Positions 1 to 7,911 of a stretch of 41,043 bases of DNA are shown in pieces. A model generated the notes under the pieces. The model was not told where the DNA came from. It searched no databases and saw only the letters and a program-made list of their open reading frames with translations. The DNA comes from Actinomycetes bacterium (GTDB lineage Bacteria; Actinomycetota; Actinomycetes; Actinomycetales; Actinomycetaceae): the NCBI GenBank assembly GCA_023426345.1, contig JAFAAX010000157.1:1-41043 (forward strand). The letters run 5' to 3'. The position numbers and the translations under genes are program-made. Within the stretch, counting starts at the first letter, position 1. Every line of letters starts with the position of its first letter.

Positions 1-1134
1 GCGCCGCCGGAGGCCTGGCGCGAGGCGATCGCGAGGACCCGTGCGGAGGCGGACGCGGACGCGATCGCCCACCGCGAGGCGACGGACCGCGTCGCGCGCG
101 AGCTGTTCGGGCGCACGGCCGGGGAGATCCTGGTCGGAGGGCGATCGGGCGTGTCGGCGCGTCCCGTCCTGCGCCGGACGGAGCGCACTCTCGAGGTCCC
201 GGCCCGGGCCCAGATCGCCGACATCGTGCCGGGACTGCGGGGCATCGCGTCCCCCGGTCCCGGTCCGCGCGTCGAGGCGGCGCCCGGGTCGATGTGCGCG
301 GTGCGTGTGACCGTCACGGTGGCGGGAGACCCGGCCACGGGGGCGCCCTCGTCGAGGCCGGGCATCGTTCGGCTCCACGGGGGAGGTTACTGGATGGGGG
401 GCGGGGCGGCCATGGACGCCGTCGACCGCGCGCTGGTCGAGCATCTGGCGATCGCGACCGGCGCGGTCGTCGTCGACGTCGATCATCGGCTGGCCCCCGA
501 ATGGCCCTATCCGACGGGTGTCGTCGACGCGCTGTGCGTGCTCGACGCGATGCGCGCAGGCGGGCTCGCGGACGGCGCGGGGCGGGGGATCGTTGTGGAT
601 CCCCGCCGTCTGGCGCTGGTCGGCACGTCGTCGGGGGCGAACATCGCGACGGTCGCGGCGCTCGCGGACGGGGCGCGCGCGGCGGCGCCGGACGGAGAGG
701 GCGGGCGGCCCGGCAGCGGAGGGCCGGGCGGGCTGGGCGCGAGGCCGCGCCTGGCCGCGTTGGCGCTCATCGTGCCATCCGTGCTGCTCGCCGACGGACC
801 CCCGCAGATGCGCGACGACCCGGCGGCCTGGCAGTCCCGACGGCGCCAGCTCAGCGCCTACCTGGGACCGCGCCTGAGCCCGACGGACCCGTGGGTCTCG
901 CCAGCGAACCGGCGCGTCCTGCCGGGGATGCCTCCCACGTTCGCGGCCCTGGCCGCCTTCGACGAGGTCGCGCGCGGAGGAGAGGCGTTGTGCCGGGCGA
1001 TCGAGGCGGGCGGAGCGCCGGCCGCGGCGCGGACCTACCCGATGACGCACACGGTCGCCTGCCCCGATGTCGAGGCCGCGTTCATCGGCGATGTCGCGGA
1101 GTTCCTGCGGGGGCGGCTGGCCCCTGCGGGGTGA
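1..1134 (+). CDS. alpha/beta hydrolase, HSL-like (5' end outside window)
   Basis: The reading frame is open from the first base, so the gene probably starts upstream; the first internal start is a GTG at 151. The visible part is 377 residues. It shows the hormone-sensitive-lipase-type oxyanion motif HGGGY (about residue 126), the nucleophile elbow GTSSG (about residue 210), an acid candidate in AAFDEVARGG and a histidine in the late motif YPMTHT. These match an alpha/beta hydrolase fold-3 esterase acting on small esters in the cytoplasm; the substrate cannot be told. It converges on the hydrolase at 1231-1962 with a 96-base gap that holds a direct repeat of ACCGAAGTCG (1169 and 1191). The fold assignment is firm; the N-terminal extent is not. 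Confidence 0.8.
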   Translation, partial: APPEAWREAIARTRAEADADAIAHREATDRVARELFGRTAGEILVGGRSGVSARPVLRRTERTLEVPARAQIADIVPGLRGIASPGPGPRVEAAPGSMCAVRVTVTVAGDPATGAPSSRPGIVRLHGGGYWMGGGAAMDAVDRALVEHLAIATGAVVVDVDHRLAPEWPYPTGVVDALCVLDAMRAGGLADGAGRGIVVDPRRLALVGTSSGANIATVAALADGARAAAPDGEGGRPGSGGPGGLGARPRLAALALIVPSVLLADGPPQMRDDPAAWQSRRRQLSAYLGPRLSPTDPWVSPANRRVLPGMPPTFAALAAFDEVARGGEALCRAIEAGGAPAAARTYPMTHTVACPDVEAAFIGDVAEFLRGRLAPAG

Positions 1135-1230
1135 GAGGCGGGCGGACTGATCGGCGCGGGCGAAGGGCACCGAAGTCGCGGGGAAACAGGACCGAAGTCG
1201 GCGAGCGAGCGGGCGGGGGGAGGGCGCCGG

Positions 1231-1962
1231 TCAGCGGAGGTGCCGCGCGAGGAACCGGACCTCCTCCTCGCCTGCGAACGCGGGGACGCCCATGTGCCCG
1301 CCCATATTGGCGGACAGGGTCTTCTCCGAGGAGCCGAGGGCGTCGAACAGGTCGAGCGCGGCCTGCCGATCATTGCCGCGGTCGTCCCACTGGAGGAGGA
1401 GATGGACCGGAACGACGACTCGCCGGGCGTCCTCGACGATGGCCCGGGGGATGAGGCTGCCGGCGAAGAGCCCCACAGCGCCGATGCGCGGCTCGACGGC
1501 AGCCAGTCGGACGCCGACGGACAGGTTCCCGCCGGAGTAGCCGACCGGCCCGTGGAACTCGGGCAGGGCGAGGAGGTCGTCCAAGGCCGCCCGGCACTCC
1601 GGCACGGCGCGGTCGACCAGGGGGAGCACGAGACGGTCGATGACGTCCTCGTCCACCGGCCTCCCGGCCGCCATCGCCTGCCGGAGGTCGGAGCGGGCCC
1701 GCTCGAGGTCGGGGAGCGGAGGCCGCTCGCCGCTGCCCGGGAGTTCGAGGGTCGCCGAGGCGAGGCCGTGGGCCGCGCAGCGCCGGACGCGCTCCATCAA
1801 CCGGGGAAGCATCCGGTCCAGGCCGCCGGGCTGGCCGTGGCGGATCAGCGGGGTCGGCGCGGAGTCGACGGGCGGCCTCCACACGATGCCGGGGACGCCG
1901 TTCAGAGTGACGTGCTGCTGTCGGATCCCGTCATCGAGGATCCGTTCGGAGATGATGTGCAT
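1231..1962 (-). CDS. alpha/beta hydrolase family protein
   Basis: 243 residues, start ATG at 1962. The sequence has the nucleophile elbow GYSGGN, an acid candidate in LLLQWDDRGN and a late histidine in NMGGHMG, the catalytic order of a compact alpha/beta hydrolase (dienelactone-hydrolase or acyl-peptidase-like). The opening HGQPGG near residue 42 is the likely oxyanion region. No signal peptide or membrane segment is seen, so a cytoplasmic esterase is likely; substrate unknown. It is divergent from the beta-lactamase-like gene at 2258 across a 295-base intergenic stretch in which I found no convincing promoter or repeat apart from a copy of GACGAGGGCG at 2135. Confidence 0.75.
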   Translation of the reverse strand: MHIISERILDDGIRQQHVTLNGVPGIVWRPPVDSAPTPLIRHGQPGGLDRMLPRLMERVRRCAAHGLASATLELPGSGERPPLPDLERARSDLRQAMAAGRPVDEDVIDRLVLPLVDRAVPECRAALDDLLALPEFHGPVGYSGGNLSVGVRLAAVEPRIGAVGLFAGSLIPRAIVEDARRVVVPVHLLLQWDDRGNDRQAALDLFDALGSSEKTLSANMGGHMGVPAFAGEEEVRFLARHLR

Positions 1963-2257
1963 GATCGTTGTCCTGGGGAGAGCTGGTTCGCGGCGCTCCC
2001 GGACGATCTATCGCCCGACCGTGACCTCGACGGGGAGCACCCGTTCAGATTCGTTCACAGGTCCCACCTCCCCTTCGGCAGTCGATCGCGCGGCTGGCAG
2101 AACAGTACCACCGGGTCGTTCCTCCCCGACTCGTGACGAGGGCGCACCCGTCGCGCCGTCTGGTGGCCCGCGATCCATCCCAGGGGCGGAGCCGGTCCGT
2201 TGCGCGGGGGCTGGCGGGGCGGTGTCGGCGTCGACGGCCGAGCGGAGACGGGGGACA

Positions 2258-3406
2258 ATGTCAGGGTCCGACCGCGAGGCCGGGCAGACGGGGAGTGGAT
2301 CGGGGCTCGGGACCGTGAACGAGAGGAAGCGGCGGGGTGGACCGCCGCGCCGTGGGCGCGCCGCGTGGCGGTGGGGCTGCGCGCTCAGCGTGCTCGCCGC
2401 GGGCATGGCCGTGGGGACGGGCGCTGGCGTCGGAGGCTCCGACGGCGCTGTCGAGCCGAGCGCGTCCTGGCAGATGGCCGGAGGGGCGGACGCCCCTGTC
2501 CTCTCCGCCGTGGACGCGGGCGTGGCCGAGCCTGCCGATCGGTCGATGCGCGAGGATGCCACCACGGCGTCCGGATCGGTCTTCGCGGCGTCGTCGCTCG
2601 GTCCGTTCGCGGAGGTCGAGCGGGCTCTCCGAGCGTCGTCGCGCGCGGTCGGGGCGGATCTCGGGGAGCGCGGGCCGATGCCGGCGTCATCGGGGAGGGA
2701 CCGCCAGCGGCGCGCCGTCGACGCGCAGGTCGAGACGGATGTGGAGACGCTGGCCGCGCAGCGCGGCGCCCGGATCGGTGTGGCGGTGGTCGACCTGTCC
2801 GACGGACGGACTCTGCTGTCCCTCCACGCGGACCAGGCGTTCACCCCGGCCAGCACGTACAAGCTGGTCGTCGTGTCCTCCATGGTCGACGCGGTCGCGC
2901 AGGGCCGGGCGTCCTGGGACGACCCGCTGAGCGGGCGCACGCTGCGCCAATGCGTCGAGGACACGATCGAGCTGTCCGACAACGACTGTCCCGTGGACTG
3001 GCTGGACGTCTACGGCTACGCCGAGATGGAGGCCCACGCCGCCGCGATCGGCGCTGCCCGGACGACGTTCGCGCCCTCGGACTTCCTCACGACGCCCGCC
3101 GACATGGCGACGATCGCGCAGCGCCTGCACGACGGCGACCTCATGGATCCTGAGGACACCGGGTGGATCATCGGCCTCATGCGCGAGCAGGTCTACCGAC
3201 AGGGCGTCCCCGTCCTGGAATCGGACGATCCGGGCATCACGGTCGCCGACAAGGTCGGCTGGCTGGACGGCCTCAACAACGACGTCGCGATCGTCTCGCT
3301 GCCGCGTGGAGACTACGTGTTCTCGATCTTCACCGAGGACGCGGACTGGGACTTGGTCGCCGATATCGCCCGCACCGCCGAGGCCTGGTTGTCGGCCCGC
3401 CCCTGA
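2258..3406 (+). CDS. secreted class A beta-lactamase-like serine hydrolase
   Basis: The frame is open from 1640, but the ATG at 2258, preceded by a purine-rich GGAGACGGGGGAC, gives 382 residues with a basic N-terminus and one hydrophobic segment (about residues 35-55), as for a secreted or membrane-anchored protein. The C-terminal half has the penicillin-recognising motifs in order: STYK (Ser199, Lys202), SDN (240-242) and KVG (332-334) in place of KTG. The ExxLN omega-loop motif that gives class A enzymes their deacylating Glu is not seen and the SDN-to-KVG spacing is short. A cell-wall peptidase or a degenerate lactamase is therefore as likely as real beta-lactam resistance. The first 170 residues are low complexity. 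Confidence 0.75.
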   Translation: MSGSDREAGQTGSGSGLGTVNERKRRGGPPRRGRAAWRWGCALSVLAAGMAVGTGAGVGGSDGAVEPSASWQMAGGADAPVLSAVDAGVAEPADRSMREDATTASGSVFAASSLGPFAEVERALRASSRAVGADLGERGPMPASSGRDRQRRAVDAQVETDVETLAAQRGARIGVAVVDLSDGRTLLSLHADQAFTPASTYKLVVVSSMVDAVAQGRASWDDPLSGRTLRQCVEDTIELSDNDCPVDWLDVYGYAEMEAHAAAIGAARTTFAPSDFLTTPADMATIAQRLHDGDLMDPEDTGWIIGLMREQVYRQGVPVLESDDPGITVADKVGWLDGLNNDVAIVSLPRGDYVFSIFTEDADWDLVADIARTAEAWLSARP

Positions 3407-3535
3407 CGTCCTCTGTCGCCGCGCCCGCCTCGCCGGTTCGCCCGCGCGCGTGTCCTGACTTCCTGGGCGCGGGAAAGTGACGTCGCAACGCCGACCGCCG
3501 CGTTCCCACCTCACGTTTCCCCAGGGAGCGGGCGG

Positions 3536-4852
3536 TCAGCGGGAGAGGCTCGCCTGCCGGCCGGGCCGCAGCACGGGCAGGCCGATGACGGCCGCCAGAG
3601 CGGCGCACGCGGCCATGACCAGCGCCGTCGGGACGGCGCCGGCGCCCAGCCCGACCAGGGGGGACACGACGGCGGCTCCGATGGACTGGCTGACGCCGAT
3701 GACGGCGGAGCCACTGCCCTGCACGGTGGGCGGCAGGCAGCCCAGGGCCAGCGTGGTGAGGTTCGGGAACAGGATGCCCAGTCCCGCGGTGCCGACGGAC
3801 ACGCAGGCGACGAACACGGCCAGCCGCGGGGCGACCAGCGCGTCGATGAGCTCACCGGCCGTGCCGACCAGGATCATGGCCAGGCCGGCGGTCGTCAGCG
3901 CGGCGAGGGACCACCGGGACACCAGCCGCGCGTTGAGCGCAGACATCGCGCCGATGACGACCGCGTTGAGGCCGAACACCAGCCCGTAGGCGGTCGCGGA
4001 CAGGCCGAAGACGTCCTGGAGGACGAACGAGGATCCTGAGATGTAGGCGAACAGGATCCCGTTGGCCGCCATGAAGGAGGCGGCCAGCAGGGTGAAGCGT
4101 CGATGGCGCAGGGTGCGCAGCGGCATGGACAGGACGCGCGTCAGCGGCGCCCGGCTGCGGTTCTCGAGAGTGAGGCTCTCCGGAGTGACGGGCACGCCGA
4201 TGATGAGGAGCACCAGCGCGAAGGCGCCCATCACGGCCATGATGCCGCGCCAGCCGATGACTCCGACCAGGAAGGATCCCAGCACGGGGGCGACGACGGG
4301 CATCAGCCCTTGGATGACCATCATCAGCGACAACTGCTGGGCGCGCCTCACCCCGCCGGCCATGTCGGAGACGATGGCCCGGCCGAGCACCGCACCGGCG
4401 GCCGCTCCCAGGCCCTGGGCGATGCGGGCGATCCACAGGACGCCGATCGTGGGGGCGAGCGCCGCGACGGCGCTGGCCGCGACCGTCAGCCCCAGACCGG
4501 CCAGCATGAGCCCGCGCCGTCCCCACCGGTCGGACAGCGCTCCGATGAGGTACTGCCCGACGCCGAATCCGATCATGTACATCGTGATCGTCAGCTGCAC
4601 CGCGGAGCTGGACGTGCCCAGGTCCCGCGCCATGTCCGGGAACGCCGCCAGGTACATGTCGGTGGCCATCGGCGAGATGGCGGTGGCCCCTGCCAGGAAC
4701 ACCAGCAGTCCGGTGGGCACGCCGCGCGGTGCGGAGGCGGAGGCCCCGCCGTCGGGGTCCTCCGCGGGGCGCGCGTCCTGCGGGTGGTGGCCCTCGCTCG
4801 GGGACGAGGGCGGCTCCGCGCGGCCGGGTCCGCGCGTCTCGATGTCAGTCAC
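3536..4852 (-). CDS. MFS multidrug exporter, Bcr/CflA (DHA1) family
   Basis: 438 residues from a GTG at 4852; the frame stays open to 5431 but that part overlaps the divergent MarR gene and reads as its shadow. After a 45-residue hydrophilic N-terminus come twelve predicted membrane segments starting at GLLVFLAGATAISPMATDMY, the hallmark opening of Bcr/CflA exporters. Motif A is present as GALSDRWGRRG between segments 2 and 3, followed by the segment 4 motif RIAQGLGAAAGAVLGRAIVSD. The protein should be a proton-coupled drug or metabolite exporter in the cytoplasmic membrane. It is divergent from the MarR gene at 4907 with only 54 bases between them, which makes MarR control likely. Confidence 0.88.
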   Translation of the reverse strand: MTDIETRGPGRAEPPSSPSEGHHPQDARPAEDPDGGASASAPRGVPTGLLVFLAGATAISPMATDMYLAAFPDMARDLGTSSSAVQLTITMYMIGFGVGQYLIGALSDRWGRRGLMLAGLGLTVAASAVAALAPTIGVLWIARIAQGLGAAAGAVLGRAIVSDMAGGVRRAQQLSLMMVIQGLMPVVAPVLGSFLVGVIGWRGIMAVMGAFALVLLIIGVPVTPESLTLENRSRAPLTRVLSMPLRTLRHRRFTLLAASFMAANGILFAYISGSSFVLQDVFGLSATAYGLVFGLNAVVIGAMSALNARLVSRWSLAALTTAGLAMILVGTAGELIDALVAPRLAVFVACVSVGTAGLGILFPNLTTLALGCLPPTVQGSGSAVIGVSQSIGAAVVSPLVGLGAGAVPTALVMAACAALAAVIGLPVLRPGRQASLSR

Positions 4853-4864
4853 GTCGAGAACTCT

Positions 4865-4882
4865 ATACCTATCGATACATAT
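4865..4882. promoter_or_regulatory. putative MarR operator between exporter and regulator
   Basis: ATACCTATCGATACATAT is an imperfect palindrome (14 of 18 positions symmetric) around a perfect TATCGATA core. It is strikingly AT-rich in a GC-rich window and lies in the middle of the 54-base divergent interval. A palindrome of this size overlapping both promoters is the usual place for a MarR-family dimer; binding itself is inferred. Confidence 0.55.
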
Positions 4883-4906
4883 CTCCTGCGAGGTATTGTG
4901 TGAGCC

Positions 4907-5437
4907 GTGACGAGACCTCGGATCGGCGGCCGGACGGGCCCGGCTCCGGATGCGCCGGCGCCGGAGGCGGCCGACGCCCCCGGATCGACGGAGAGCCCCG
5001 ACTGGTTCCGGCTGGCGCACGTCATCCAGAGGGTCGGACGGCTGGTCGACGTCTCGGTGGCGCGCGGCGTCGACGTCCCGCCGATGGCGCCCGTGACGCG
5101 GGAGGTGCTCTCCCATGTCCTCGACCACCCGGCGTGCCGCGTCCAGGACATCGCGGACGCCCTGATGCTGCCGGCCTCGAACGCGTCGGCGGCGGTCACG
5201 CACCTGGTCGGGCTGGGTCTGGTGGAGAAGACCCCCGACCCCGACGACCGTCGGGTCGTGCGCGTCGGGGCCACCGATCTCGCCCGGTCCCAACGCCGTG
5301 GCTTCGACGCCGCGTGGGCGCGGGTGTACCGGGAGGCCGCGCAGAGCCTCGACGCCGAGGACCTCGCCACGCTCCTCGGCGCCGTTCCCGCCCTGGAGCG
5401 TCTGGCCGCCCAGGTCGTTACGCGCGGACACGCCTGA
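4907..5437 (+). CDS. MarR family transcriptional regulator
   Basis: 176 residues from a GTG at 4907. The winged-helix region reads VQDIADALMLPASNASAAVTHLVGLGLVEKTPDPDDRRVVRVGATDLA, with recognition helix and the wing motif DPDDRR typical of MarR proteins; helices before and after supply the dimer interface. The first 35 residues are Pro/Ala-rich and probably disordered. It is divergent from the Bcr/CflA exporter and a palindrome lies between the two, so it most likely represses the exporter and itself and is released by a small-molecule ligand. It converges on the BASS transporter at 5483 with a 45-base gap. Confidence 0.85.
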   Translation: MTRPRIGGRTGPAPDAPAPEAADAPGSTESPDWFRLAHVIQRVGRLVDVSVARGVDVPPMAPVTREVLSHVLDHPACRVQDIADALMLPASNASAAVTHLVGLGLVEKTPDPDDRRVVRVGATDLARSQRRGFDAAWARVYREAAQSLDAEDLATLLGAVPALERLAAQVVTRGHA

Positions 5438-5482
5438 CCGCGACCCGCCGCCGGGCTCTCGCTGCCGTCCCCCGTGAGGCGC

Positions 5483-6523
5483 TCAGGCGCCGGCGGGCGC
5501 GCCGTCGAGCGCGGCGCGCTCCGCCCCGGTGGGGCGGTGTCCGTCGTGGGAGTCGGCGGGGATCGCGTACCTGTCGTCGTGGCGGCGCCACAGGGAGGCC
5601 AGGACGGAGCCGGAGATGTTGTGCCACACGGAGAAGAACGTCGACGGGATCGCGACGACCGGCGCGGCCGCGAACGCCTGCAGGGCCAGGGTCGCGCCCA
5701 GGCCCGAGTCCTGCATGCCGACCTCGAACGTGATGGCCTTCTGCTGGGCGTAGCGGAAGCCCTTCGGATAGACGCGGAACATCAGCTTCGAGAACGTCCA
5801 GCCCAGGCCGTACCCGCACAGGTTGTGGAGCATGACGACGGGCAGGACCAGGGCCGTCTCGGCGGAGAAGAGCAACGCGCCGTTCACCGCGACCACCGTG
5901 CCGATGATGATGAGGATGGCCACCTGGGAGACGGCCGGCATGACGGTGGTGACGGCGGAGACCCTCTCCCCGAAGACCGTGTGGATGGTGACGCCCAGGA
6001 TGATCGGGATCAGGATGACCTGGAGGGCGGTGAGGAACAGCTTCTCCACGGGGATCTCGACGTACTGGCTGGCCAGGCCGCTCATCAGCAGCGGGATCAT
6101 CAGGGGCGCCAGCAGTGTCGACAGCAGGCCGATCGAGACGTCCAGCGCCACGTCGCCGCGAGACAGGAAGGACATCACGTTCGACGACGTCCCCGACGGG
6201 CAGCAGCCCACCAGGATGACGCCGACCGCGACCATGCCGTCCAGGTGGAAGACGGCGCACAGGAGCACGGCCAGCAGCGGCATGATGACGTAGTGGGCGA
6301 CGGTGCCCACGATCACCATGAGCGGCATCTTGACGATGCGCTTGAAGTCCTCGAGGGAGAGCGTCATCCCCATGCCGAACAGGACGATGGACAAGAAGAT
6401 GTTCGTCGAGTGCCGCGCCCACAGGCTGGTGGCGGGCAGGAAGTAGTTGAGGAGGGCCCACACGATCACCACCAGCGTGAACCACTTGGTCAACCAGGAA
6501 CCGAACCGCTGGATCTGCGACAT
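5483..6523 (-). CDS. bile acid:sodium symporter (BASS) family transporter
   Basis: 346 residues if started at the ATG at 6523, which has AAGGAG 11 bases upstream; a GTG at 6556 would add eleven residues but lacks a ribosome site. About ten hydrophobic segments are seen. Family signatures include LFGMGMTLSLEDF in the second segment, GCCPSGTSSNVMSFLSRGDVAL at the first helix crossover, and EVGMQDSGLGATLA at the second. These proteins move organic anions such as bile acids, pyruvate or pantothenate with sodium. The substrate is not deducible. The C-terminal 35 residues are hydrophilic and cytoplasmic. It is divergent from mgtC across a 414-base spacer. Confidence 0.85.
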   Translation of the reverse strand: MSQIQRFGSWLTKWFTLVVIVWALLNYFLPATSLWARHSTNIFLSIVLFGMGMTLSLEDFKRIVKMPLMVIVGTVAHYVIMPLLAVLLCAVFHLDGMVAVGVILVGCCPSGTSSNVMSFLSRGDVALDVSIGLLSTLLAPLMIPLLMSGLASQYVEIPVEKLFLTALQVILIPIILGVTIHTVFGERVSAVTTVMPAVSQVAILIIIGTVVAVNGALLFSAETALVLPVVMLHNLCGYGLGWTFSKLMFRVYPKGFRYAQQKAITFEVGMQDSGLGATLALQAFAAAPVVAIPSTFFSVWHNISGSVLASLWRRHDDRYAIPADSHDGHRPTGAERAALDGAPAGA

Positions 6524-6937
6524 GGGGGAGGGAACTCCTTGGGGTGCGTCTGACACGCTCGGCCCACCGGGTGCGGGCGGGTGCCCGGGGGTGCTGATGG
6601 GAAGGTGTCGCGCGTCGCGGAGGCCATGTCGCGGTCGGTGCCGGGGCCCGGCTCAGTGGCCGGGGAGGACCCGGGGGTGGCGCACGGCGGCCCTCCCGAC
6701 GCTGGATCGCAGCGGTGGACGAGGGCGCCCGTGTGCCCTCGACTGTAGCCGGGCCGCCCCGCCGGTCCCGGGGCCGTCCGGACTGTGGCCGGTGAACCGC
6801 GCCACGCGGAACGCCCTCGTCGAGAGAAGGACGAGGGCGACTCGCGGCCGTCCGATCGGCGGCGGCGCGCGGAGGCCCGCGGCATACTGTCAGGACCGAC
6901 GGTGCGCGAGGGCGATCGCCAGAAGGGAGCCGGTGAC
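6524..6937. other. divergent intergenic region with two GACGAGGGCG hairpins
   Basis: No convincing gene is seen. The stretch separates the divergent BASS and mgtC genes. It holds two inverted repeats built from the same motif: CGAGGGC / GCCCTCG with an 8-base loop (6720-6741), and a perfect 10-bp stem CGCCCTCGTC / GACGAGGGCG with an 8-base loop (6812-6839). CATACTGT at about 6884 could be a -10 region for mgtC, without a good -35 partner. Confidence 0.5.
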
Positions 6938-7645
6938 ATGGGGGCCACGTGGGGGCAGCAAGGCGTCTGGATCGCGGAGCTGGCGCTGGCCCTGGTGCTC
7001 GCGACCTGCATCGGCGTCGAGCGCGAGGCGCGGGGCAAGAGCGCCGGGATCCGCACCCAGGCGATCGTGGGGACCACGGCGGCCTTGTTGATGCAGGTGA
7101 GCAAGTACGGGTTCATGGACGTCCTGGTCATCGACCACGTCGCTCTGGATCCCTCGCGCGTGGCGGCCCAGATCGTGTCCGGCATCGGATTCCTCGGCGC
7201 CGGCATCATCCTCACGCGCAGCGGCGCCGTCCACGGCCTCACCACGGCCGCGACGGTGTGGGAGACGGCGGCGATCGGCATGGCGGCGGGCGCCGGCCTG
7301 TGGCTGCTGGCCGTGGTCGTGACCGCGTTCCACTTCCTCATCGTGTTCGCCCTGGCGCCGCTCGGGCGCCGGTTCGAGCGGCGGCGCCCTCGTGATCAGA
7401 TCGCGGTCTCGGTGTCCTACGTCGGCGGCCAGGGAGTGCTGCGCCAAGCCCTCGACCGTGTGACGGCGGCGGGCTGGTCCGTCTCGCGCGTGGTCTCCGG
7501 CGACGACGACACGGAGGAAGAGGCCGTCGTGGGCCTCCACCTGCGCCGTCGCGGCGGCGGCGAGGCCGGCGCGGTCGTCGCCGTCATCGAGACGATCCCG
7601 GGCGTCCGGGAGGTCCGCGCCATCGACGCGGAGGACGTCGAGTGA
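6938..7645 (+). CDS. MgtC/SapB family membrane protein
   Basis: 235 residues from the ATG at 6938, which follows AGAAGGGAG. The N-terminal half has four to five membrane segments with MgtC signatures: GVEREARGKSAGIRTQAIVGTTAALLM, then VAAQIVSGIGFLGAGIIL and GLTTAATVWETAAIGMAAGAG. The C-terminal 80 residues (DQIAVSVSYVGGQGVLRQAL...) form the soluble ACT-like domain. MgtC-type proteins are linked to magnesium limitation, membrane potential and intramacrophage survival; MgtC/SapB homologues in general have varied roles. Its stop overlaps the GTG of the small downstream gene by GTGA, so the two are translationally coupled. Confidence 0.88.
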   Translation: MGATWGQQGVWIAELALALVLATCIGVEREARGKSAGIRTQAIVGTTAALLMQVSKYGFMDVLVIDHVALDPSRVAAQIVSGIGFLGAGIILTRSGAVHGLTTAATVWETAAIGMAAGAGLWLLAVVVTAFHFLIVFALAPLGRRFERRRPRDQIAVSVSYVGGQGVLRQALDRVTAAGWSVSRVVSGDDDTEEEAVVGLHLRRRGGGEAGAVVAVIETIPGVREVRAIDAEDVE

Positions 7646-7818
7646 GCGACGGGGATGAGAGCACCAGCGTCAACGCCGCGCTCCGCGACTTCCTCACCGA
7701 CCATGCCGACGGAATCGACCGGCAGAGGAACTCCCGGCGGCGTCTGGTCGAGCTGGCGGAGCAGTCCCACGCCTCCTCCGAGGGGCAGTCGTGGGCGCGC
7801 GAGGACCTTGATGAGTGA
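7642..7818 (+). CDS. small VapB-like antitoxin remnant (58 aa)
   Basis: This 58-residue frame starts at a GTG that overlaps the mgtC stop. It reads MSDGDESTSVNAALRDFLTD at the start and SWAREDLDE at the end. The TSVNAALRDF segment and the WxRE(D/E)L tail resemble the second half of VapB antitoxins, which normally begin with a beta-strand DNA-binding ribbon; that ribbon is absent. No VapC follows: after the stop, the same frame reads on as a short VYRHVVVFVGVARGDRHRRARSAL-type sequence without a start or PIN residues. It may be a decayed toxin-antitoxin pair or an unrelated coupled small protein. Similarity was judged by eye only. Confidence 0.45.
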   Translation: MSDGDESTSVNAALRDFLTDHADGIDRQRNSRRRLVELAEQSHASSEGQSWAREDLDE

Positions 7819-7911
7819 GCGCATGTTCCCGTCTACCGACACGTCGTCGTGTTCGTCGGAGTCGCGCGCGGGGACCGGCACCGCCGGGCCCGGAGCGCCC
7901 TCGCGCCTCGA

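Noticed and set aside
3441..3473. CCCGCGC / GCGCGGG inverted repeat between the serine hydrolase and exporter genes
   Set aside because: Seven-bp arms with a long loop are expected by chance at this GC content; not reported as a terminator.
4850..5431. N-terminal extension of the Bcr/CflA exporter to 631 residues
   Set aside because: The extension overlaps the divergent MarR gene and has the composition of an antisense shadow; a GTG at 4852 gives the normal length.
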